A stretch of 64,000 bases of DNA from Mucilaginibacter sp. 14171R-50 (GCF_010093045.1 NZ_CP048115.1:3968001-4032000); one strand, 5' to 3'; positions 32,022 to 41,539 are shown, numbered from the stretch's first letter. Numbers and translations: made by a program. Notes: generated by a model not told the origin, from the letters alone.

Positions 32022-32719
32022 TGGTGGCTACCGATTACATATCGCGATTGGTGAACGGCAAACACCCGGTGGATGCCCTGCATGCTTTAGCAGAGTTGTT
32101 TACCGGCGAGATCGTTTTTTCGACCAGTTTTGGATGGGAAGACCAGGCAATATCGCACATGATATTTGCCAATAATATCCCCATAAAGGTTTTCACGCTC
32201 GAAACCGGCCGCCTGTTCCCCGAAACTTATTATGTGTGGAACCGCACTATGGAGATCTACGGCAAGCCTATCCATGCGTACTATCCGGATAATAACAAGC
32301 TGGAGCAAATGGTGAACGCCAAAGGCCCAAACAGCTTTTACGAGTCGGTTGATAACCGTAAAGAGTGCTGTGGCATCCGTAAGATAGAGCCGCTGCACCG
32401 CGCGCTGGCAGGCAACCAGTGCTGGATAACCGGCATCCGTGCCGAGCAATCGCCCAACCGTGAGGATATGCACAATGTGGAATGGGATGCAGGCAACCTC
32501 CTTATTAAGTTCCATCCCATTTTCCGCTGGACATTAGAGGATGTAAAAGCTTACATCAAACAATATAATATCCCCTACAATACATTGCATGATAGGGGTT
32601 TCCCAAGTATTGGCTGCCTGCCCTGCACCAGGGCGGTACAGTCCGGCGAAGATTTTAGGGCCGGGCGCTGGTGGTGGGAAGACCAAAGCAAAAAAGAGTG
32701 TGGTTTACACGTTACGTAA
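32018..32719 (+). CDS. cysH: Phosphoadenylylsulfate/adenylylsulfate reductase
   Basis: 233 aa. PAPS-reductase fold with FSTSFGWEDQAI, TLETGRLFPETY, KECCGIRKIEPL, WITGIRAEQSPNR, GCLPCTRAV and a C-terminal KKECGLH catalytic Cys. The CC...CxxC cysteines point to a [4Fe-4S] enzyme, so APS may be the real substrate, which fits the absence of cysC. It uses thioredoxin to make sulfite. The start overlaps the upstream gene by 4 nt. Confidence 0.94.
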   Translation: MMVATDYISRLVNGKHPVDALHALAELFTGEIVFSTSFGWEDQAISHMIFANNIPIKVFTLETGRLFPETYYVWNRTMEIYGKPIHAYYPDNNKLEQMVNAKGPNSFYESVDNRKECCGIRKIEPLHRALAGNQCWITGIRAEQSPNREDMHNVEWDAGNLLIKFHPIFRWTLEDVKAYIKQYNIPYNTLHDRGFPSIGCLPCTRAVQSGEDFRAGRWWWEDQSKKECGLHVT

Positions 32720-32822
32720 GCTGAAAGCTGAAAGAATAAAGCCGAAAGCTGGAAGACTGAAGATGCACGGCAAAAAGCCTTTCGCTTTCTGCTTTAAGCT
32801 TTAGACTATAAAAAATAAGTAT
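32719..32822. repeat. Degenerate word repeat (GCTGAAAGCTGAAAG / inverse)
   Basis: Left words GCTGAAAGCTGAAAG, AAAGCCGAAAGCTGG and right words CTTTCGCTTTCTGCTTTAAGC are complementary, inside the operon between cysH and cysD. It can form a mRNA stem that might shift relative expression. Confidence 0.7.
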
Positions 32823-32825
32823 AAA

Positions 32826-33731
32826 ATGAGCAAATACCGGTTAGATTACCTGGACGAGTTAGAAGCAGAGGCCATATATATTCTGCGCGAAGTAGCGGGG
32901 CAGTTTGAAAAACCTGCGTTGTTATTTAGCGGCGGTAAAGATTCTATCACCCTGGTGCATTTGGCTTTAAAAGCCTTTCGGCCGGGTAAGTTCCCTTTCC
33001 CGCTGGTTCATATAGATACAGGTCACAATTTTGAAGAAACAATTGCTTACCGCGATGAAATGATAGCCCGCATCGGCGAAAAGCTGATCATCGGCCATGT
33101 GCAGGACACTATTGACGAAGGAAAGGTAGTGGAACAAAAGGGAAAAAACGCCAGCCGCAACCCTTTGCAAACCGTTACCCTGCTGGATACCATTGCCAAA
33201 CACGGTTTTGACGCCTGTATTGGCGGCGCCCGCCGCGACGAGGAGAAGGCCCGCGCCAAAGAGCGTATCTTTTCGGTACGGGACGAATTTGGCCAGTGGG
33301 ACCCAAAACGCCAGCGCCCCGAGCTTTGGGATATTTACAACGGCAAGATCCACAAGGGCGAGAACGTGCGCGTATTTCCGATAAGCAACTGGACGGAGCT
33401 TGATGTATGGAACTACATCCGCCGCGAAAACATTCCGTTGCCTACGATCTACTTTGCACATCAGCGCGATTGTATCACCCGCAACGGTCAGCTAATGGCA
33501 GCGTCGCCATTTTTAAACATGGATGAAGATGATGTGATAGAGCGCCGTAACGTGCGTTTCCGCACCGTTGGCGACATGACCTGTACTGCAGCTGTCGAAT
33601 CGTACGCTTTTGAGATAGACGACATTATCGACGAGATAGCATCCTCAAAAATCAGCGAACGCGGCGCCCGCATGGACGATAAAGTAAGCGAAGCCGCTAT
33701 GGAAGACAGGAAAAAGGGAGGATATTTTTGA
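32826..33731 (+). CDS. cysD: Sulfate adenylyltransferase subunit 2
   Basis: 301 aa. PP-loop ATP pyrophosphatase with FSGGKDSITLVHL (SGGKDS), then HIDTGHNFEET, GGARRDEEKARAKER, FPISNWTELDVW and the C-terminal RKKGGYF, all typical of CysD. It forms APS from sulfate and ATP with the GTPase CysN. CysD precedes cysN with a 113-nt spacer holding a degenerate word repeat. Confidence 0.97.
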   Translation: MSKYRLDYLDELEAEAIYILREVAGQFEKPALLFSGGKDSITLVHLALKAFRPGKFPFPLVHIDTGHNFEETIAYRDEMIARIGEKLIIGHVQDTIDEGKVVEQKGKNASRNPLQTVTLLDTIAKHGFDACIGGARRDEEKARAKERIFSVRDEFGQWDPKRQRPELWDIYNGKIHKGENVRVFPISNWTELDVWNYIRRENIPLPTIYFAHQRDCITRNGQLMAASPFLNMDEDDVIERRNVRFRTVGDMTCTAAVESYAFEIDDIIDEIASSKISERGARMDDKVSEAAMEDRKKGGYF

Positions 33732-33843
33732 TTTCGGATTTACGATTTGGGATTTGTGTATAGCGCATATCTCAATTGAAAACCTACCAAAAATCAAAAT
33801 GTAAATAAATCCGAAATCGTAATTCTAAAATCTAAAATCCAAC
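33731..33843. repeat. Degenerate word repeat (ATTTCGGATTTACGATTT / inverse)
   Basis: Left words ATTTCGGATTTACG and ATTTGGGATTTGTG are mirrored by AAATCCGAAATCGTA and TCTAAAATCTAAAATCC on the right. The stem lies inside the sulfate operon between cysD and cysN. Confidence 0.72.
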
Positions 33844-33844
33844 A

Positions 33845-35095
33845 ATGGATATACTAAAATTTATAACCGCAGGCAGTGTAGACGATGGCAAAAGCACGCT
33901 GATCGGTCGTTTGTTATACGATAGCGAAGCTATCCTGGCCGACCAACTGGAGGCCCTGCATGCATCAAACCGCAAGAACGACGACGGCAGTATTGACCTT
34001 GCCATTTTAACCGACGGCCTTAAAGCCGAGCGCGAGCAGGGCATTACCATTGATGTAGCCTACAAATATTTTGAGACCGATAAGCGTAAATTTATTATTG
34101 CCGATGCGCCCGGGCACATCCAGTACACCCGTAACATGGTTACCGGTGCCAGCAACGCGGCGTTAGCCATTATCCTGATAGATGCCCGTAAGGGTGTTGT
34201 GGAGCAAACTACACGGCATTCGTTTTTGGTGTCGCTGCTGCAAATACCGCAGGTGGTGGTTGCCATCAACAAAATGGATATGGTTGATTACAGCGAGGAT
34301 GTTTTTAAAAAGATCCTATCAGACTATAAAAAGCTGGCAGCCAAGGTTAACCTGGAGAATGTTACCTACATACCGGTAAGCGCTTTAAAAGGTGATAATA
34401 TTGTTTACCCGTCATCAAAAATGAGCTGGTACCTGGGCGATAGCCTGCTGCAGCATTTAGAGAATGTAGAACTTAAAATAGACGATTCATCGGCACATGC
34501 CCGCCTGCCTGTACAATGGGTGGTGCGCCCTCAAACGGATGAACTGCACGATTACCGCGGCTATGCCGGCCGTGTATCAAGCGGATCGTTCAAGGTAAAC
34601 GACAAGGTTACGGTACTCCCTTCTGGTTTTAGCTCCACTATTTCGAAAATTGAAGTTTATGATAAACAGCCCGAAGAAGCTTTGGCGGGCATGTCGGTAA
34701 CGGTACACCTGCAGGACGATATTGATATCAGCCGGGGCGACATCATTGTTAACAGCGCAGGGCAGCCGCAACTAAGCAACGTTATCGAGGCGGACCTGTG
34801 CTGGATGGATACTCGCCCGCTGGATACCTCGCTTACCTATTTGGTGCAGCACAATACCAAAACCATCCGCTGCAAAATACAGGAGATAATATACAAAGTG
34901 AATATTAACACGCTGGAAAAGGACTTTGATGAAGAGTTTAAACTGAATGATATTGGCCGTATCGTAATAAAAACCGCCGAGCCTTTAGCTTTCGACCCCT
35001 ACCAGGTAAACAAAGCCAATGGCGGCGCTATTATTATCGATAGCCGCACCAATGTAACCGTAGGCGCGCTGATGCTGCGCCAGTCGGTAGAGTAA
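33845..35095 (+). CDS. cysN: Sulfate adenylyltransferase subunit 1 (GTPase)
   Basis: 416 aa. EF-Tu-like GTPase with GSVDDGKSTLIGRLLYD (P-loop), DAPGHIQYTRNMVTGAS (switch II) and VVAINKMDMV (G4). C-terminal beta-barrels follow. It stimulates ATP sulfurylase CysD through GTP hydrolysis. No CysC (APS kinase) domain is fused, agreeing with APS-type CysH. It is shorter than E. coli CysN (475 aa), which is common in Bacteroidota. No cysC was seen in the window. Confidence 0.96.
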   Translation: MDILKFITAGSVDDGKSTLIGRLLYDSEAILADQLEALHASNRKNDDGSIDLAILTDGLKAEREQGITIDVAYKYFETDKRKFIIADAPGHIQYTRNMVTGASNAALAIILIDARKGVVEQTTRHSFLVSLLQIPQVVVAINKMDMVDYSEDVFKKILSDYKKLAAKVNLENVTYIPVSALKGDNIVYPSSKMSWYLGDSLLQHLENVELKIDDSSAHARLPVQWVVRPQTDELHDYRGYAGRVSSGSFKVNDKVTVLPSGFSSTISKIEVYDKQPEEALAGMSVTVHLQDDIDISRGDIIVNSAGQPQLSNVIEADLCWMDTRPLDTSLTYLVQHNTKTIRCKIQEIIYKVNINTLEKDFDEEFKLNDIGRIVIKTAEPLAFDPYQVNKANGGAIIIDSRTNVTVGALMLRQSVE

Positions 35096-35140
35096 CCGGA
35101 ATAATTTCCAATTATTATATAAACCGTTAAGTGAGGTAAG

Positions 35141-35177
35141 AAGACCCTGTGCGAGGTGCAACTCGTGCGGGGTTCTT
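35141..35177 (+). terminator. Imperfect stem downstream of cysN
   Basis: AAGACCCTGTGCGAG (35141-35155) pairs with wobbles with CTCGTGCGGGGTTCTT (35162-35177) over the loop GTGCAA, followed by TTTAAG. It probably ends the sulfate operon, although the T-tract is weak. Confidence 0.6.
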
Positions 35178-35265
35178 GCGTTTAAGTGCCCCCTGGCTAT
35201 CCTAACTGGTTTCAGTATTGCTCTTCAAAAGTCAGCAAAGCGATTCACACCTGCTATAAACCGGC

Positions 35266-35604
35266 TCAGGCTTTTTTAACAAACACCGATTTAAGCGCCA
35301 TTGCACCAAAACCATCTATTTTGCAATCGATGTTGTGATCGCTGTTCACCAAACGGATGTTTTTAACCTTTGTGCCGGCTTTGATAGTTTGCGAAGTGCC
35401 TTTTACAGGGAGGTTTTTGATGGTTACTACGGTGTCGCCATCCTGCAGAATATTGCCGTTACTATCTTTAACCACAAAACCGTCCTCAGCTCCTTGTTCT
35501 TCTGTGGCGGGCCATTCGTGTCCGCATTCCGGGCAAACCAGCATGCTTTCAAGTTCATAAGTATAGGGTGATTTGCAGACCGGGCAAGGGGCTAATTCGC
35601 TCAT
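35266..35604 (-). CDS. PhnA/YjdM-like zinc-ribbon protein
   Basis: 112 aa from the ATG at 35604; a 33-codon upstream extension is hydrophobic and not family-like. The N-terminal zinc ribbon CPVCKSPYTYE...CPECGHEW has four cysteines. The C-terminal domain has DGDTVVTIKNLPVKG, GTKVKNIRLV and HNIDCKIDGFGAMALKSVFVKK, as in YjdM (formerly PhnA). Despite the name, it is not shown to degrade phosphonates. It lies between cysN and the TonB receptor on the minus strand. Confidence 0.9.
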   Translation of the reverse strand: MSELAPCPVCKSPYTYELESMLVCPECGHEWPATEEQGAEDGFVVKDSNGNILQDGDTVVTIKNLPVKGTSQTIKAGTKVKNIRLVNSDHNIDCKIDGFGAMALKSVFVKKA

Positions 35605-35780
35605 CGTTTTTGAATTTATTAAGGGCGCAAAGTTAACAATTCCGCCTACAACGCGAATAGCTATCAATAGTAACAGGTTCGTCCCCACGATAATTATTCC
35701 CACAAAAAAAGCGGGCAGCTCGCCCGCCCGCTTTTCGAAAAACTAAATTATACCTAAAAAACAAATAGGATCTTTATGTA

Positions 35781-35850
35781 AAGTCCGGGGTCTTTAGTCC
35801 GAAGTAGCTCCACACCTAACTTCAGACTTTGGACTTGAAACTTAAGACTT
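35781..35850. repeat. Degenerate word repeat (AAGTCCGGGGTCT / inverse)
   Basis: Words AAGTCCGGGGTC, TTTAGTCCGAAGT and inverse words ACTTCAGACTTTGGACTTG, AAACTTAAGACTT are interleaved just downstream of the TonB receptor gene (minus strand), probably acting as its terminator-like structure. Confidence 0.65.
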
Positions 35851-35854
35851 AAAA

Positions 35855-38806
35855 CTACTTCCCGCTCAGCAACCCATCAAGCGTAACCGATGCGTAGTAT
35901 ATGCCGCCAATGGTTGGGCCGCCAGCGTATTGGATGTAGCGTTTGTTGAATATATCTGTAGCGCCGACCTTGAACGTGGCATGGTACACCGGTACGTTCA
36001 AGGTAACCTGTGCATCAAGCGTGTGGATGGCGGGCACGGTTCCGGTGACCAGCGGACTTTCCCACAGGTAGGCCTGCTGCCATTTGTACACCAGGTTAAA
36101 GCCCAGGTTTTTGACTACCTCGCGGTTGCCGAACGAAAAATTACCGCTCCACTCGGGTGTATTAAAGCCTGTAACAAAAATATCTGAGGTTTGCTGCGCT
36201 TTCAGTTTATTGAAGCTAACGTTGCCCGATACGGTATATTTTTGATAGAAATTGTAGCTTAATCCGGCCGAAGATCCGTAGTTGTTATAAATGTTTTTGG
36301 CATTGGTATAAACCCGGTAACGGCTCTGACCCGCGCTTGCGGCATTATTGGCAGTGGCGGTTGTAGGGTCGCGGTTAATATCCAGCATGGCTAATACGGC
36401 CGCATCTGAGCCCACTGTTGCTGCGTTCGGCACAAATACTTGTACCTGGCCTAAAAAGCCGTTATAGCGGTTAGCATAGGCATCTATGTCCACAAAAACT
36501 TTGTTATCGAAAAAGATTCCTTTATAACCAACCTCAAACGAAGTGATCTGTTCGGGCCGGGCCTTCGGCAGGTCGGCTACTTTTAACAAGCCACGGTTAG
36601 CCAGGGCGGTGGCATCGTCTCCGGTGGTCGACTGTGCCTTTACAGCGGCATTAAAGGCGGTTACCGATTGCTGCGTGTAGCTATTGTTCAGGTAGCCCAG
36701 TCCTTCATTAATAAACTCCAGGCTGCCCACACGTTTTACACGGCCGTTATTTACATATGATAGCGCCTCGAACAACGACGGAAAGCGATAACCGTTCTGG
36801 AATGTAAACCTGAAATTATGGTTTTGCGTTGGAGAATAAACCGCTGCCAGTCTTGGTGTAAATTTGGGATCGAAGTACGGGTTACGGTCCCATCGGATAG
36901 AGCCGAAAAGCTTTAATTTATCGTCAAATAAGGTTTTGGTAAGCTGGGTAAAAGCGCCATACTTTTTATAGGTTACATTATCGCCGAAGCTCCCATCAGC
37001 AAAAGGGGTGTTCCTGTCGGCAATGGGGCGGTTAAAGTCCACAAAATTATTCCCATCGGGGATGATGTTGTAAACACGTACGTCGGCACCAACCAGCAGG
37101 TCAACAAACTTTACTTTTTTGGTAAGGTCCCACTGGGCTTCGGCGTTAAATAAATGGCTTTTTTGTACCAAAGCGGCCCCGCCGGTAACCGGCGCGTTAG
37201 GTATCAGACTCGATTTTATATCCCAGTTATTGATACCGATAATGGTTTTGCGCAGATCGTTAAAGGCCTGTGTACCCGGCTCTACCCTGCCCGCATCTGC
37301 TGCGGCTCGGGCCGCATCACTCGCAGCAGCCAGGTTAGCAGATGTTAAAGCCCCGCCATGCGCATTTGCATACGCGGTTAACGCGTTTTTGTAAGATGTT
37401 CCCCATGCGGAATTGCTGGCGTGGTTTAGATCCAGGTTATCGGCCAGGGGCTTAACGTTAAAAGAGTTACCCGTGTTTTCGATAGATTCATACGCCCGTA
37501 CCAAAAAGTCGGCACCTTTCAGTTCAACCTTATGATTTTGTACCGATGCGCCATTCAGGGATATTTTATTACCCCGCTGAAAAACCCCGTCCATAGTGCC
37601 ATACCGGTAGGTGTACGACAGCTGGGTTGTCGGGGTAATTTTATAGGCGAGCGTACCATCCAGCTTTAAATTGGTAACCTTGGGATCAACCAGGTCCACT
37701 TCGTTATAACCCGTACGGGCAACGGTCAGGTTTGGCCTGGCAACGCCATCAACCACAATGCCCTTTATAGATACGGTGTTGCTGCCGGCAAGCGCGTCGT
37801 CGCCGTATTTGTTCCAGCCATCATAAGCGGCGTTGCTGGCGCCGGCAAGTTCAGGATAGGCCGGATTGGCTGTTTTAAGGTTACCGGGGTTTTGATCCAA
37901 CCGGGTGTTAGATTGCCAGTCGGTGCCGGTTAAATAACTGGCATTCACTTTAAAGGCGAATTTATCGTTCCAGGCTTTTGCAAAGCGGATAGCGGTTTCA
38001 TTAATGGCACTTGGCTTAGCGCCTATGCCATCTACATGATTGATACCCGTGCGATGGTAAAAGCTAAGCCCCTGTGTTTTAAATGGGTCTTTGGTAAACA
38101 AATTCGATAACCCATTGATAGCATTTGTACCATACAAGGCAGCGGCAGCGCCGGGAGTAATTTCGATGCTGGCTATATCCAGTTCGGTAGGGCCAATGGC
38201 GTTGCCAAGAGGTACGCCAAGTGTGGCCGACTGCATATCTACCCCGTCAGCTAATTGCATGAACCTAAAGTTGTTAGGGCTGTTAAAGCCGCGCGTATTG
38301 GGCACTTTCATGGTGATACTGGTGGTGGTCATTTGCACCCCTTTCACGTTTTCCAGCGCATCGTAAAAGCTTGGGCCGGGCGATTGTTTAAGGGCGGTGA
38401 TGCTCAGCTTTTCGATAGCCACCGGCGACCGTAAAAGCTTTTCTTCCCTTCGGGATGCGGTAACCACCACCTCGTTTATTAATAAAGCCTGGGTGTTAAG
38501 CTGCACATTTAAAGCGCTTTGCGCGTTCTTTATCACAAACTCCTGGGTTTGAAAACCTACCGCGCTAAACACCAGCGTGAATGGAAGTTTAGCATTAGTT
38601 TGAAGCGTAAACCTGCCGGCGGTGTCGGTGGCGGTGCGGTTATCGGTACCTTTTATAGATACCGTTGTACCTGTTAGCGGCTGGCCGTGGTCGTCGTTTA
38701 CCTTGCCGCTCAGGGCGTAGTTACCATTTAGCTGGGCCATTGCCGCGCCCGGCAAAAGGGTTAAAAAAAGCACAATGATCTTATAGAAATTCGTAAAGGA
38801 TCTCAT
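35855..38806 (-). CDS. TonB-dependent outer-membrane receptor
   Basis: 983 aa from the ATG at 38806; the frame extends to 39043, but that part covers the promoter and leader ORF. A signal peptide ends AAMAQ. A carboxypeptidase-regulatory-like domain (about 28-110; SGKVNDDHGQPLTGTTVSIKG) precedes the plug (EVVVTASRREEK, VKGVQMTTTS, GAAAALYGTNAINGLSN) and a large beta-barrel ending GLLSGK. No SusD-like partner lies nearby. The encoded protein appears to lack cysteine and has few methionines, compatible with synthesis under sulfur limitation. The Cys4 leader ORF and proximity to the sulfate operon suggest uptake of a sulfur compound, but the ligand is unknown. Confidence 0.9.
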   Translation of the reverse strand: MRSFTNFYKIIVLFLTLLPGAAMAQLNGNYALSGKVNDDHGQPLTGTTVSIKGTDNRTATDTAGRFTLQTNAKLPFTLVFSAVGFQTQEFVIKNAQSALNVQLNTQALLINEVVVTASRREEKLLRSPVAIEKLSITALKQSPGPSFYDALENVKGVQMTTTSITMKVPNTRGFNSPNNFRFMQLADGVDMQSATLGVPLGNAIGPTELDIASIEITPGAAAALYGTNAINGLSNLFTKDPFKTQGLSFYHRTGINHVDGIGAKPSAINETAIRFAKAWNDKFAFKVNASYLTGTDWQSNTRLDQNPGNLKTANPAYPELAGASNAAYDGWNKYGDDALAGSNTVSIKGIVVDGVARPNLTVARTGYNEVDLVDPKVTNLKLDGTLAYKITPTTQLSYTYRYGTMDGVFQRGNKISLNGASVQNHKVELKGADFLVRAYESIENTGNSFNVKPLADNLDLNHASNSAWGTSYKNALTAYANAHGGALTSANLAAASDAARAAADAGRVEPGTQAFNDLRKTIIGINNWDIKSSLIPNAPVTGGAALVQKSHLFNAEAQWDLTKKVKFVDLLVGADVRVYNIIPDGNNFVDFNRPIADRNTPFADGSFGDNVTYKKYGAFTQLTKTLFDDKLKLFGSIRWDRNPYFDPKFTPRLAAVYSPTQNHNFRFTFQNGYRFPSLFEALSYVNNGRVKRVGSLEFINEGLGYLNNSYTQQSVTAFNAAVKAQSTTGDDATALANRGLLKVADLPKARPEQITSFEVGYKGIFFDNKVFVDIDAYANRYNGFLGQVQVFVPNAATVGSDAAVLAMLDINRDPTTATANNAASAGQSRYRVYTNAKNIYNNYGSSAGLSYNFYQKYTVSGNVSFNKLKAQQTSDIFVTGFNTPEWSGNFSFGNREVVKNLGFNLVYKWQQAYLWESPLVTGTVPAIHTLDAQVTLNVPVYHATFKVGATDIFNKRYIQYAGGPTIGGIYYASVTLDGLLSGK

Positions 38807-38855
38807 GGAATAAGGTTGAAAAAATTGAAGAAAATTCTGTTGTTTTCGGGGTGTA

Positions 38856-38930
38856 TTAACAACAACAGCATGCAGTTGGGCACTGCATTCGGGGTATGAA
38901 AAGTAACAAGGGCATAGATAAATAATACAT
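38856..38930 (-). CDS. 24-aa leader peptide ending in four cysteines upstream of the TonB receptor
   Basis: Read on the minus strand: ATG at 38930, then MYYLSMPLLLFIPRMQCPTA and Cys-Cys-Cys-Cys, stop TAA (complement of 38856-38858). The final codons are TGC TGT TGT TGT TAA. A perfect 7-bp hairpin ATGCAGT/ACTGCAT (38870-38888) lies immediately before the Cys run. The stop is 49 nt before the receptor ATG. A clear Bacteroidota promoter sits just upstream. Ribosome slowing at the Cys run would keep this hairpin open, suggesting control by cysteine or Cys-tRNA supply. No rho-independent terminator is visible, so the mechanism may be translational or Rho-dependent. Confidence 0.72.
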   Translation of the reverse strand: MYYLSMPLLLFIPRMQCPTACCCC

Positions 38931-38949
38931 TGTCTATAGAATAAGTAGA

Positions 38950-38980
38950 CAAAAGTAAAAAATGTTCTGTACCGTCCAAA
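38950..38980 (-). promoter_or_regulatory. Bacteroidota-type promoter of the leader ORF/TonB receptor
   Basis: On the minus strand: TTTG (complement of 38977-38980), a 19-nt spacer, then TACTTTTG (complement of 38950-38957). This is an excellent match to TTG-N19-TAnnTTTG. Transcription would start near 38943, about 13 nt before the leader ATG. Confidence 0.82.
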
Positions 38981-39149
38981 TATTTTTATAAAAAATAATA
39001 TTTTAATCTTACGTGATGCCTGATATTTATTACAACTACGCAATAAAAAGGGATGATGAGTAACCCACCTACCCGGTTGGTATTTATATATTTCCCATCC
39101 GAATCCAACGGCAAATTGTTATTATTGTCGACTAAATCGCTATACATTA

Positions 39150-40229
39150 ATGTCATTCAACTACCGGCGCATTATTATCAAAATAGGTTCGAACGTTATT
39201 ACCCGTGCAGATGGCCTGCCCGATGCAGAGCGTATTGCCCATTTGGTAAACCAGATAGCCGAAATTAAAAGGCAGGGTATCGAAGTGATACTGGTATCGT
39301 CGGGCGCGGTAGCATCCGGCAGGAGTTTGATATCGGTTTCCGAAAAATCAGACGCGGTGGCCGTGCGGCAATTACTTGCCTCTATAGGGCAGGTAAAACT
39401 GATCAATACCTATTCACAGCTATTCGAAAAATTTAAGCTGCTTTGCTCGCAGGTACTGGTAACCAAAGAGGATTTCCGCGACAGGCTTCATTACCTGAAT
39501 ATGCGTAACTGCCTGGAAATATTGTTGCAGTATAATGTTATCCCGGTAATAAACGAGAACGACGTGGTATCGGTAACCGAACTGATGTTTACCGATAATG
39601 ATGAACTTGCCGGGCTGATAGCGGCCATGCTGAACGCGCAGGCCCTCATCGTGTTAACCAATGTAGACGGCGTTTACACCGGCGACCCAAAACTGGCCAC
39701 ATCATCGGTAATTACCGAAGTAAACGATGCGGGAATAGATTTTTCTTCCTTCGTAAGTTCGGGGCGCTCGCAGTTTGGCCGCGGTGGAATGATCACCAAA
39801 TCAACCATCGCCCAAAAAACAGCCAAGCTGGGTATAGCGGTGCACATAGCCAACGGTACAAAAGAAAATATCCTTACAGATGTATTGGCTAACAAGGCAT
39901 TGCATACCTGCTTTACCCCTACTAAAAAAGCATCGGGCAAAAAGAAATGGATAGCCCATTCTGAGAACTCGGCAACCGGTGTGGTGCAGGTGAACGAGGG
40001 TGCTAAAACAGTACTTATTTCAAATAAGGCATCCAGTTTGCTACCGGTGGGGATAATTAAAATAATATCGGATTTTAAGAAGGGCGAGATCATTAAGATA
40101 ACCGACGAGCACAACAAAACCATAGGCCTGGGGCTGGCTGAGTACGGGTCGGACAAAGCCCGCGAACTAACCGGTAAAAAAAACCAGAAGGCACTGGTAC
40201 ATTACGATTACCTTTATTTGCAGGGATAA
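39150..40229 (+). CDS. proB: Glutamate 5-kinase
   Basis: 359 aa. Amino-acid kinase fold: IIIKIGSNVITRADG, VSSGAVASGRSLI, VINENDVVSV, TDNDELAGLIAAML, LTNVDGVYTGDP, GRGGMITK. The C-terminal ~80 residues form a PUA domain. It phosphorylates glutamate in proline synthesis, usually feedback-inhibited by proline. It lies 1 nt from proA on the same strand, so the two are co-transcribed. Confidence 0.96.
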   Translation: MSFNYRRIIIKIGSNVITRADGLPDAERIAHLVNQIAEIKRQGIEVILVSSGAVASGRSLISVSEKSDAVAVRQLLASIGQVKLINTYSQLFEKFKLLCSQVLVTKEDFRDRLHYLNMRNCLEILLQYNVIPVINENDVVSVTELMFTDNDELAGLIAAMLNAQALIVLTNVDGVYTGDPKLATSSVITEVNDAGIDFSSFVSSGRSQFGRGGMITKSTIAQKTAKLGIAVHIANGTKENILTDVLANKALHTCFTPTKKASGKKKWIAHSENSATGVVQVNEGAKTVLISNKASSLLPVGIIKIISDFKKGEIIKITDEHNKTIGLGLAEYGSDKARELTGKKNQKALVHYDYLYLQG

Positions 40230-40230
40230 C

Positions 40231-41478
40231 ATGGATTACAAACACTATTTTGAAAATGCTTTAATTGCCGGCCGTAACGCCGCCCTGTCCCCGGCTGTTA
40301 TTAACCAGGTGTTGCTTGATGTGGCCAGGGCCGCAGTTGAACAAACGGATTACCTGTTGCAGGAAAACAAAAAAGACCTGGAACGCATGGACCCTGCCGA
40401 CCCCAAATACGATCGCCTTACACTTACTGCCGCAAGAATAAAAGCAATAGCCGCCGATATGGAGAACGTGGCCGGGATGGATAGTCCGCTGGGTAAAGTG
40501 TTATCAGAAACAACCCTTCCTAATGGCTTGCATATTAAAAAAGTACGCGTACCCCTGGGTGTAGTTGGCGTAATTTACGAAGCACGGCCAAATGTTACTT
40601 TTGATGTTTTTGCGCTGTGTTTTAAAACCGGCAATATCAGCATATTAAAGGGAGGCAGCGATGCAGCTTTTTCGAACCGTGCCGTTATGAAGGTCATTCA
40701 CGGGGTTTTATCCGGACACAATATCGATGTTAATTTTGCCACCCTGCTGCCTGTTGAACGTGAAGCTACGGAGGCTTTGTTGAATGCGGTAGGTTATGTG
40801 GATGTGCTGATACCCCGGGGCAGCCAATCGCTTATAAATTATGTACGTAACAGCAGCAAGGTGCCCGTGATAGAAACCGGTGCAGGCATTGTGCACACCT
40901 ATTTTGATGAAACCGGCGACCTGGAGAAAGCCATCGCCATTGTGGATAACGCCAAAACCCGCCGGGTAAGTGTTTGCAACGCGCTGGATTGCCTCATCAT
41001 CAACAGCAAACGGCTGGGCGACCTGCTGCATATAGCCGAACCATTGGGCCAAAAAGGTGTAACAATTTATGCCGATAAAAGGGCTTACGAAGTGCTTGAT
41101 GGCATATACCCGGCCCATCTTTTGGAAGAAGCTAAGCCCGAACATTTCGGTACCGAGTTTTTATCGATGAAGCTGTCTATAAAAACAGTGGATAATTTAG
41201 ATCAGGCATTGCATCATATCGCCATAAACAGTTCTAAACACAGCGAGGCTATCATATCTGAGGATGAGCTGAATATCGAGTCTTTCCTGAATCGTGTTGA
41301 TGCAGCTGCGGTTTATGTAAACACCTCAACCGCCTTTACCGATGGTGCTCAGTTTGGCCTTGGCGCCGAAATAGGCATCAGTACCCAAAAACTGCACGCA
41401 CGCGGCCCAATGGGGCTCGAAGAACTGACCAGCTATAAATGGATAGTTAAAGGCAACGGGCAGATACGTACGCCTTAA
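40231..41478 (+). CDS. proA: Gamma-glutamyl phosphate reductase
   Basis: 415 aa, aldehyde-dehydrogenase fold. It shows GVVGVIYEARPNVTFDVFALC, LKGGSDAAFSNRA, DVLIPRGSQSLI, VIETGAGIVH and VSVCNALDCLIIN with the catalytic Cys. It reduces glutamyl-5-phosphate to glutamate semialdehyde. The start is 1 nt after the proB stop. Confidence 0.97.
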   Translation: MDYKHYFENALIAGRNAALSPAVINQVLLDVARAAVEQTDYLLQENKKDLERMDPADPKYDRLTLTAARIKAIAADMENVAGMDSPLGKVLSETTLPNGLHIKKVRVPLGVVGVIYEARPNVTFDVFALCFKTGNISILKGGSDAAFSNRAVMKVIHGVLSGHNIDVNFATLLPVEREATEALLNAVGYVDVLIPRGSQSLINYVRNSSKVPVIETGAGIVHTYFDETGDLEKAIAIVDNAKTRRVSVCNALDCLIINSKRLGDLLHIAEPLGQKGVTIYADKRAYEVLDGIYPAHLLEEAKPEHFGTEFLSMKLSIKTVDNLDQALHHIAINSSKHSEAIISEDELNIESFLNRVDAAAVYVNTSTAFTDGAQFGLGAEIGISTQKLHARGPMGLEELTSYKWIVKGNGQIRTP

Positions 41479-41539
41479 TCGCGCTTTCGTAAAAACAAAG
41501 CATGGCCTTATGTTTTATATAGTTAGCAACTATATAACC

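Noticed and set aside
38807..39043. 79-codon N-terminal extension of the TonB receptor
   Set aside because: It covers the promoter and Cys leader ORF and precedes a clear signal peptide at 38806.
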